Assembly: GCA_024762485.1 (NCBI GenBank)
Contig: JANTHH010000192.1
Location: forward strand, 1 to 5,078
DNA from: Chromatiales bacterium
Lineage (GTDB): Bacteria > Pseudomonadota > Gammaproteobacteria > Chromatiales > Chromatiaceae
Direction of reading: 5' to 3'
Length of the DNA stretch: 5,078 nucleotides
Both the position numbers and the translations under genes were made by a program. Position 1 is the stretch's first letter, and each line of letters starts with the position of its first letter. Below, one piece after another: positions 1-5,078 of the stretch. The notes under the pieces are model-generated. The model ran no database searches. It had not been told where the DNA came from and was given only the letters and a program-made list of their open reading frames with translations.

Positions 1-1406
1 CCGAGGGTGTGCTGCGGCCGTTGCCCCACCGCGTCTTCCCCGCCCACCGTGTCGAGGATGCCTTCCGCTACATGCAGCAATCGCGGCAGATCGGCAAGAT
101 CGTCATTGATCTCGCTGAGGAACGCCCGCCGGTGGTCGCATCGGCCCGACAACGCCGGCAGCTGCAGCTGGACGCACAGGGCAGTTATCTGGTGACGGGC
201 GGCCTGAGCGGCTTCGGGCTGCAGACCGCCCGCTGGCTGGCCGACAGGGGTGCCGGGACGCTTGTTCTGGTCAATCGCAGTGGCCAGGTGAGCGACGAGG
301 CCGCTGCGACGATCGGGGAGTTGACGGAACAGGGTGTCGAGGTCCATGCCCTGGCCTGCGATGTCACGGAGGATGCCCAGCTGGCGCGACTGTTCGAGGA
401 CACCTTGCCGGCGCTGGCGCCGCTCAAGGGCGTGGTCCACGCAGCGATGGTGCTCGACGATGCCCTGCTGGCCAATCTGGACGATCAACGCTTCCGGCGG
501 GCCATGGAACCCAAGTCCAGCGGTGCCTGGAACCTGCATCAGCGGACCCGCTCGCTGGCGCTGGACCTGTTCGTGATGTTCTCCTCGGCGACCACCCTGC
601 TGGGCAACCCGGGGCAGGCCAACTATGTCGCCGGCAACCTGTTCATGGAGTCACTGGCGATGCTGCGCCGCGCCGAGGGGTTGCCGGCCACGGCGGTCTG
701 CTGGGGCGGCATCGCGGACACCGGTTACCTGGCCCGCAACGCGGAGGTGAAGGACATCCTGCAATCGCGCACCGGCGGCATGCCGCTGACCGCGGAGACC
801 GCGCTGGCCACGCTCGAGCAGATCCTGCTCGAGGACCGCAACGGCATCGCGGTGATGGATTTCGACTGGCGCACCCTCAACCGCTATCTTCCCGTCACCG
901 CCAGTCCGAAGTTTGACCTGTTGCGTCACCAGTTCGGCGACCAGGCGGCAGATCTCGGTCAGGAGGAGGACATCCATGCGCTGATTGCCGGCGCCACGCC
1001 GGAAGAGGCGGTGGCCATCATCGCCGACCTGGTGAGTCACGAAGTGGCGGGTATCCTGAGGCTGCCGGTGGAGAAGATCGACCACAAGCGCTCGCTGTTC
1101 GATCTCGGCATGGATTCGTTGATGGGGGTGGAACTGATGATGGGTATCGAGGAGCGTTTCGGCATCACCATCCCGATGATGGCGCTCTCGGGTGGACCCA
1201 GCATCCAGCGCATCGCCGAACGCCTGATCAAGCAGTTGATGACCGCCGAGCAGGGCGGGGAGATGTCCGGTGCGACACAGGTGCACGAGACTCTGAGCGG
1301 TCTTGCGGAGCAGCATGCGGAGGAGTTGAGCGAGGAGGATGTACGCAAACTCAGCGAGGACCTGGCCGGGCAGTCGGGCAAATCGGGCAGGCTGATCAAT
1401 GACTGA
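1..1406 (+). CDS. Type I polyketide synthase, C-terminal part (end of ER, KR, ACP); 5' end outside window
   Basis: The frame is open from base 3 to the TGA at 1404-1406 and has no true start here, so the gene continues upstream. Residues below are numbered from the GTG at base 9, which is not proposed as a start. The first ~35 residues (EDAFRYMQQSRQIGKIV) match the typical end of a PKS enoylreductase. A ketoreductase follows at about 57-290: NADPH-binding loop TGGLSGFG (63-70), catalytic Lys169, Ser192 in FSSATTLLGNPGQANY, Tyr206 and Asn210. An LDD motif (149-151) marks a B-type KR, which normally gives a D-configured 3-hydroxyl. An acyl carrier protein spans about 330-412, with the phosphopantetheine serine Ser370 in LGMDSL. 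The tail (420-465) is acidic and helix-prone and ends without a thioesterase or reductase. ER plus KR imply that at least one extension is highly reduced; a DH, KS and AT are expected upstream but not seen. The chain is probably handed to the oxoamine synthase encoded next. Family assignment is firm; the product is unknown. Confidence 0.95.
   Translation, partial: EGVLRPLPHRVFPAHRVEDAFRYMQQSRQIGKIVIDLAEERPPVVASARQRRQLQLDAQGSYLVTGGLSGFGLQTARWLADRGAGTLVLVNRSGQVSDEAAATIGELTEQGVEVHALACDVTEDAQLARLFEDTLPALAPLKGVVHAAMVLDDALLANLDDQRFRRAMEPKSSGAWNLHQRTRSLALDLFVMFSSATTLLGNPGQANYVAGNLFMESLAMLRRAEGLPATAVCWGGIADTGYLARNAEVKDILQSRTGGMPLTAETALATLEQILLEDRNGIAVMDFDWRTLNRYLPVTASPKFDLLRHQFGDQAADLGQEEDIHALIAGATPEEAVAIIADLVSHEVAGILRLPVEKIDHKRSLFDLGMDSLMGVELMMGIEERFGITIPMMALSGGPSIQRIAERLIKQLMTAEQGGEMSGATQVHETLSGLAEQHAEELSEEDVRKLSEDLAGQSGKSGRLIND
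1399..1406 (+). other. Stop/start overlap ATGACTGA between PKS and oxoamine synthase genes
   Basis: The oxoamine synthase ATG (1399-1401) lies inside the last codons of the PKS, whose TGA is at 1404-1406. The only ribosome-binding candidate is GGGCAGG at 1385-1391, 7 bases before the ATG, a weak match. Such overlaps usually mean termination-reinitiation coupling, which would tie oxoamine synthase output to that of the PKS. Coupling is inferred from the layout. Confidence 0.6.
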
Positions 1407-2757
1407 GCGGGGCAAGCGGGGCTTCGGCCTCAGCAGCAAGGCGAAGGACGACCTGATAGGCCGGGTGCTGAAGAAGCGCCGGGACAAGAGCGGGCAATCC
1501 GTGGACACGACCGATGTGCCGGTGGCGCGCAGTGGTCCGCGCAGGAAGGTGCCGGCATCCGCCTGGCAGTTCGACAAGTTCCCGGATTACCAGCAGATGC
1601 AGATGCAGAAGCTGGGGGCCGAGCGGCTGGGCATCGAGAATCCCTTCTTCCAGATGCACGACGCGGTGGCCGGGGCGACGACCCGCATCGGTGATCGGCC
1701 CTACATCAATTTCTCCAGTTACAACTACCTGGGCCTGTGTGGCGATCCACGGGTCAGCGAGGCCGCGCGCCGGGCCATCGACAGCTACGGCACCTCGGTC
1801 TCGGCCAGTCGCCTGGTTTCCGGCGAGCGCCCGCTGCACCGTGAGCTGGAGCGCGAGCTGGCGCAGTTGTACGGTGTCGAGGACAGCCTCGCCTTCGTCA
1901 GCGGCCATGCCACCAATGTCACCAGCATCGGTTACCTGTTCGGCCCCAAGGACCTGATCCTGCATGATGCGCTGATCCATAACAGTGTGCTGCAGGGGGC
2001 GCTGCTCTCCGGTGCCAAGCGCATGGCCTTCGCCCATAACGACTGGGAGGATCTGGAGCGTCTGCTTGCCCGCCACCGGGATGAATACGAGCGCGTTCTG
2101 GTGGTGGTGGAGGGCATCTACAGCATGGACGGGGACTTCCCCGAGCTGCCGCGTTTCATCGATATCAAGCAGCGCTACAAGGCCATCCTGATGGTGGACG
2201 AGGCCCATTCACTGGGCGTGATGGGCGCCCGTGGGCGTGGTATCGGCGAGCACTTCGGGCTCAAGGGCCCCGAGGTTGATATCTGGATGGGTACCCTGAG
2301 CAAGACCCTGGCCAGCTGCGGCGGCTATATCGCCGGCAGTCACGCACTGGTGGACATGCTGAAGTTCGCCGCTCCGGGATTTCTCTACAGCGTGGGCCTG
2401 GCCCCGCCGACGGCCGCCGCGGCACTGGCCGCACTGCGTGCCATGCAGGCGGAGCCCGAGCGGGTCGCAACCCTGCAACAGCGCGGGCGCTTTTTCCTCG
2501 AGCAGGCACAGGCACGGGGTGTCGATACCGGCACCAGTAGCGGGCTGGCGGTGATACCCGCCATCGTCGGCAGCTCGGTCAAGGCGGCGAGGCTGTCCAA
2601 TGCCATGGTACGGGAGGGCGTCAACGTGCAGCCCATCGTCTACCCGGCGGTGGAGGAGCAGGCGGCACGCTTGCGCTTCTTCATCAACGCACAGCACACC
2701 GAAGAACAGATTCTCCAGACACTCGATACCCTGGTTACCTGCCTCGATGCGCTCTGA
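1399..2757 (+). CDS. PKS-associated alpha-oxoamine synthase (PLP-dependent acyltransferase, SPT/BioF/Fum8-like)
   Basis: This 452-residue fold-type I PLP enzyme belongs to the family that condenses an acyl thioester with an amino acid, with loss of CO2, to give an alpha-amino ketone. The hallmark residues are present: SGHATN (168-173), His194 (the PLP-stacking position), Glu238 in VVEGIYSMDGD, Asp267 and His270 in MVDEAHSLG, and the Schiff-base Lys302 in GTLSKTLASCGGYIAG. The catalytic core starts near residue 75. The ~55 residues before it are rich in Lys/Arg and make the protein longer than BioF (about 385 residues). The ATG overlaps the PKS stop (ATGACTGA), with only a weak GGGCAGG element 7 bases upstream, suggesting coupled translation. 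No other biotin gene is nearby, so a BioF role is unlikely; the position after a PKS ending in ACP points to off-loading of the PKS chain, as with fungal Fum8 in fumonisin synthesis. The amino acid used (serine, alanine, glycine or other) cannot be deduced. Confidence 0.93.
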   Translation: MTERGKRGFGLSSKAKDDLIGRVLKKRRDKSGQSVDTTDVPVARSGPRRKVPASAWQFDKFPDYQQMQMQKLGAERLGIENPFFQMHDAVAGATTRIGDRPYINFSSYNYLGLCGDPRVSEAARRAIDSYGTSVSASRLVSGERPLHRELERELAQLYGVEDSLAFVSGHATNVTSIGYLFGPKDLILHDALIHNSVLQGALLSGAKRMAFAHNDWEDLERLLARHRDEYERVLVVVEGIYSMDGDFPELPRFIDIKQRYKAILMVDEAHSLGVMGARGRGIGEHFGLKGPEVDIWMGTLSKTLASCGGYIAGSHALVDMLKFAAPGFLYSVGLAPPTAAAALAALRAMQAEPERVATLQQRGRFFLEQAQARGVDTGTSSGLAVIPAIVGSSVKAARLSNAMVREGVNVQPIVYPAVEEQAARLRFFINAQHTEEQILQTLDTLVTCLDAL

Positions 2758-2763
2758 GCGGCC

Positions 2764-3582
2764 ATGAGCACCCGTGCGCCGCGGCGGCGCGTGGTGTTCT
2801 GCACCTATCCCAGCCTCTATTCCAGCGTGGTGCTGTCACGCCTGTTACAGGCCGATGGCATCGAGCTGGCCGGTGTGGTTCTGTCTACCCGGCTGAGAGG
2901 GCGGGGAGAGTCCATGCCCGCCGCGGTGGCCGGCATACTTCGCCATGCCGGGCTGTCCTATGCGCTCTATCTCCAGATCGCCGCCAGTCTCTGGCGCTGG
3001 CTGAGCCCGCAACACACCCTTAAGGATGTTGCGGAGATGGCCCGGCGGCATGGCATAGCCGTGCATCGCACGGCGGACATCAATCGTGATGACTCCCTGC
3101 AGTTCCTCGACGGCTGCCGGGCCGATGCGCTGCTCTGTGCCCACTTCAACCAGCGGGTGGGCGAGCGGATCCTGCAGACACCGGGACTGCTGGCCATGAA
3201 TATCCATCCCTCGCCATTGCCGGCCCGACGCGGTTTCGACCCGGTATTCGCCGCGATGCGGGAGGGTGACGAGCAACTGGGCGTCACCCTGCACCTCATG
3301 GACAGCGCCCTGGACGAGGGTGATGTGCTCGAACAGATGCTGCTGCCACGCGACCCGGGCAACAGCCTGCTGGCAAACAATCTTGAGCTGTTCCAGCAGG
3401 GGGCGGCGCTGGCGGCCCGCTGGCTGGCACGGGATGACGCTGCCGGTGCCGCTCGGCCCCAGGGCGGTGCGGGCGATTACCAGGGGTGGCCGTGCCGCGC
3501 AGACGTCGCCCGCCTCAATCGCCGTGGTGGCCGCCTGTGGCGGCTGAAGGATCTGCGTGATCCTTCAGCGCTTGGAGGATGA
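2764..3582 (+). CDS. Formyltransferase family protein (methionyl-tRNA formyltransferase-like N-terminal domain)
   Basis: This 272-residue protein has the fold of 10-formyltetrahydrofolate-dependent formyltransferases. The N-terminus (RRVVFCTYPSLYSSVVLSRLL, 8-28) is the first Rossmann-like strand and helix. The catalytic region reads AMNIHPSPLPARRG (144-157), with Asn146 and His148, followed by Asp184 in LDEGD; these match the Asn-His-Asp triad of Fmt, GART and ArnA. It is shorter than Fmt (about 315 residues). Only ~50 residues follow the core, including YQGWPCRADVARL (239-251), so the usual C-terminal OB domain that helps bind tRNA is absent or reduced. That argues against initiator-tRNA formylation and for a small-molecule amine. 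Residues 57-82 form an apolar stretch with Trp and Tyr that may touch membrane. The ATG lies 6 bases after the oxoamine synthase stop with no clear Shine-Dalgarno, consistent with coupling. The substrate is unproven: the new alpha-amino ketone or an amino sugar are candidates. A hydrolase role is also possible. Confidence 0.85.
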   Translation: MSTRAPRRRVVFCTYPSLYSSVVLSRLLQADGIELAGVVLSTRLRGRGESMPAAVAGILRHAGLSYALYLQIAASLWRWLSPQHTLKDVAEMARRHGIAVHRTADINRDDSLQFLDGCRADALLCAHFNQRVGERILQTPGLLAMNIHPSPLPARRGFDPVFAAMREGDEQLGVTLHLMDSALDEGDVLEQMLLPRDPGNSLLANNLELFQQGAALAARWLARDDAAGAARPQGGAGDYQGWPCRADVARLNRRGGRLWRLKDLRDPSALGG

Positions 3583-5078
3583 ATCCGGCCAGGTGGTGGG
3601 CGGCGGCATCCCGATGTGCGCCGCTGCCGCGTCTGGCCGTTGACCAGATCAGGTAGTCGGTGTCGTCCTCATAGTAATCGAGCCGTTCGAATACCGCCGG
3701 CATCCCTGGCACGTGATCACCGTAGAAACAGAGCAGCCCCGGCCGTGGCAACTCAAGCAGCAGGGACTGCAGCGAGGCGAGCATGCGGTCGGCGTTGCGC
3801 AGGTGCCGCAGATAGACCGTCAGGTCGTCGAGTCCCTCACCGATGGCCGCGCGGTAGTAACTCTGTTCCTCTTCACTGTTGACGGATTCCAGGTGCAGCG
3901 GGCCGTGATTCTCCATGGTGATGGCGAACACGAAGGTGGGTTGGGTCGCGGTGCGCAGGATCTCCCCGATCTTTGCCGTCACGGCCGCATCGCTGATGTA
4001 CGGGCCGGCCCGCTCGGCATCACCGAAGTCGGCGATATCGATGAACTGGTCGAAGCCCATCAGCGGGTAGACGCGGTTGCGCTGGAAAAAATCAGCTGGG
4101 TAGGGATGGATGCAGATCGTCCGGTAGCCACGTGCGCGCAGTTGCGAGGCGAGGGTGATCACCGGTTGGTGGAGCAGGGTCTGGTAAGGATTGAAGCGAT
4201 GCGGGCCCAGTTCGCGGCTGTCGATGCCGGAGAGGAAGGCAAACTCGGTGCGCATGGTGTTCGCACCCCAGGCCGGTACCTGCAACCGCCCGCGCAGCAG
4301 TGCCTGATCGGCGATGTCGTCATAGTGGGCGAGGATGTCATCACGGATTGCCGGGTGCAGGCGCCGGGCGTCGAAGAAGGATTCACTCTGCACCGCGACG
4401 ACATGTGCCTGGGCACCGTGATCGGCGGGTGGTGGCGGATAGGCCTGCAAGTCGGCAGCGTCCGGCACCGGCCAGTGCCGGCTGCAGCGGTGATGCAGCC
4501 AGAGACTTGCCAGCAGGCCGAGCCGGGAGACGTCTTCCACGATCGTCTCGGCCGGTGGCGGCAGCCAACGATCACCGGCCCACAACATGCCGGCGGCCAT
4601 CAGCAGGCCGCCACAGACCCACAGCAGCAGAGGCCAGAGGCCGATCCCGTCCGTCAGTGGTGGCTCGAACAGCAATCCGATGGTGAACACGGCGAGGGTG
4701 ACGACGGGGATGGCAATCATCGCAGGCAGCCCGAGGTAGGGCAGATACAAGCGCGGATGCCGCAGGGCCTGGCTGTAGAGTGTGAAGTCAGTGAACACGA
4801 AGGGTTCACGCAATGCCCGGTACTTGGCGTTGTTCACCAGCACCATGATCAGCAGCAGTGCGATGTCGAGCAGGGCACTGAACAGCGGCCGCTGCAAAAT
4901 GGCCAGCAGCAGGCAGAAGACAGCCAGGTAGAGGCCACCATGGACCAGGTGCGCCGCGAGCGGTCGCCGCAACAGTGCCGGTCGTGGGCGCAGGTGCTGC
5001 TCCACCAGCAGACTGCCGGCCCAGCCGGCCAGCAAGATGCTCAGCAGGCTAGCCCCCATAATCAAGCCAACGCAGGAT
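3515..5078 (-). CDS. LTA synthase/sulfatase-family membrane protein (phosphoglycerol- or phosphoethanolamine-transferase-like), 5' end probably outside window
   Basis: The protein has an N-terminal membrane region and a C-terminal alkaline-phosphatase-fold domain. Residues are numbered from a TTG at 5065. Likely membrane helices lie at about 3-21, 39-58, 61-78, 108-133 and 142-163; five helices is the LtaS arrangement. The catalytic domain starts near 221. Residues matching the LtaS active site are present: Glu228 in VAVQSESFFD, nucleophile Thr270 in GANTMRTEF, His387 in TMENHGPL, and Asp450-His451 in FYGDHVPG. Enzymes of this family move a phospho-headgroup from a phospholipid to a glycan or lipid on the outer face of the membrane. 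In Gram-negatives the acceptor is often a periplasmic glucan, LPS or capsule. Starts at TTG 5065 or ATG 5059 lack a Shine-Dalgarno, and the frame stays open to the window edge (codons for SCVG precede), so the true start may be upstream. The gene converges on the PKS operon and overlaps its last gene by 68 bases. The acceptor is unknown. Confidence 0.88.
   Translation of the reverse strand, partial: SCVGLIMGASLLSILLAGWAGSLLVEQHLRPRPALLRRPLAAHLVHGGLYLAVFCLLLAILQRPLFSALLDIALLLIMVLVNNAKYRALREPFVFTDFTLYSQALRHPRLYLPYLGLPAMIAIPVVTLAVFTIGLLFEPPLTDGIGLWPLLLWVCGGLLMAAGMLWAGDRWLPPPAETIVEDVSRLGLLASLWLHHRCSRHWPVPDAADLQAYPPPPADHGAQAHVVAVQSESFFDARRLHPAIRDDILAHYDDIADQALLRGRLQVPAWGANTMRTEFAFLSGIDSRELGPHRFNPYQTLLHQPVITLASQLRARGYRTICIHPYPADFFQRNRVYPLMGFDQFIDIADFGDAERAGPYISDAAVTAKIGEILRTATQPTFVFAITMENHGPLHLESVNSEEEQSYYRAAIGEGLDDLTVYLRHLRNADRMLASLQSLLLELPRPGLLCFYGDHVPGMPAVFERLDYYEDDTDYLIWSTARRGSGAHRDAAAHHLAGFILQALKDHADPSAATGGHHGD
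3543..3569. repeat. Perfect 11-bp inverted repeat with 5-base loop in the convergent gene overlap; candidate bidirectional terminator
   Basis: GCTGAAGGATC (3543-3553) is exactly complementary to GATCCTTCAGC (3559-3569), with the loop TGCGT between. It lies within the 68 bases shared by the ends of the formyltransferase gene (stop at 3580-3582) and the minus-strand LTA-synthase-like gene (stop at 3515-3517). A hairpin between converging genes commonly ends transcription or protects the 3' ends of both messages. No T-run follows on either strand, so it is not a textbook intrinsic terminator. Both proteins read through it. Confidence 0.5.

Noticed and set aside
813..833. Perfect 9-bp inverted repeat CTCGAGCAG / CTGCTCGAG with 3-base loop inside the PKS
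   Set aside because: It lies in the middle of the KR-ACP coding sequence and encodes LEQILLE. Preferred Leu, Glu and Gln codons readily create such a palindrome, and nothing nearby suggests a regulatory site.
651..1577. Long minus-strand open frame (308 codons) opposite the PKS end and oxoamine synthase start
   Set aside because: It lies antisense to two well-supported genes. Its translation is rich in Arg, His and Gln with no recognisable motif, typical of a GC-rich shadow frame.
1396..2208. Long minus-strand open frame (270 codons) antisense to the oxoamine synthase
   Set aside because: It is fully antisense to a gene with clear PLP-enzyme motifs, and its own translation shows no domain. 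GC-rich codon structure explains the open frame.
1399..2757. Reading the PLP enzyme as biotin-synthesis BioF
   Set aside because: No other biotin gene is adjacent, the protein has a long basic N-extension, and it is coupled to a PKS ending in ACP; a PKS-linked oxoamine synthase fits better.
2764..3582. Reading the formyltransferase as housekeeping methionyl-tRNA formyltransferase (fmt)
   Set aside because: It is shorter than Fmt, lacks most of the C-terminal domain, and has no def or rsmB neighbour; it sits in a biosynthetic operon.
4300..4686. Plus-strand open frames opposite the LTA-synthase-like gene
   Set aside because: They are Arg/Pro/Ala-rich translations without motifs, antisense to a gene with intact catalytic residues.

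Overview
The window is GC-rich and almost entirely coding. Codon use and protein style suggest a Gram-negative proteobacterium, possibly a gammaproteobacterium, but no marker gene settles the taxonomy. It looks like the downstream edge of a lipid or polyketide biosynthetic locus. No RNA genes, CRISPR arrays or insertion sequences are visible, and no gene-free stretch exceeds a few bases.

Layout: three plus-strand genes form a tight, apparently translationally coupled operon. First (1-1406) is the C-terminal part of a modular type I polyketide synthase that begins outside the window. It holds the last residues of an enoylreductase, a complete ketoreductase and an acyl carrier protein, and has no thioesterase. 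Second (1399-2757, overlapping by 8 bases) is a PLP-dependent alpha-oxoamine synthase of the serine palmitoyltransferase/BioF/Fum8 type. Third (2764-3582, after 6 bases) is a formyltransferase-fold protein with its catalytic Asn-His-Asp triad intact. Facing them on the minus strand (3515 to the right edge) is a membrane-anchored LTA-synthase/sulfatase-family protein. Its 3' end overlaps the formyltransferase gene by 68 bases, and an 11-bp perfect hairpin sits inside the overlap.

Proposed joint role (inference): the reducing PKS builds a largely saturated acyl chain on its terminal ACP. The oxoamine synthase then releases it by decarboxylative condensation with an amino acid, giving a long-chain alpha-amino ketone like the sphingoid-base precursor 3-ketosphinganine or the fumonisin backbone. 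The formyltransferase could formylate the new amine or another amine. The LTA-synthase-like enzyme could add a phospho-headgroup to a lipid or glycan at the cell envelope, though its opposite orientation makes its membership of the pathway uncertain. The final product cannot be read from this window.
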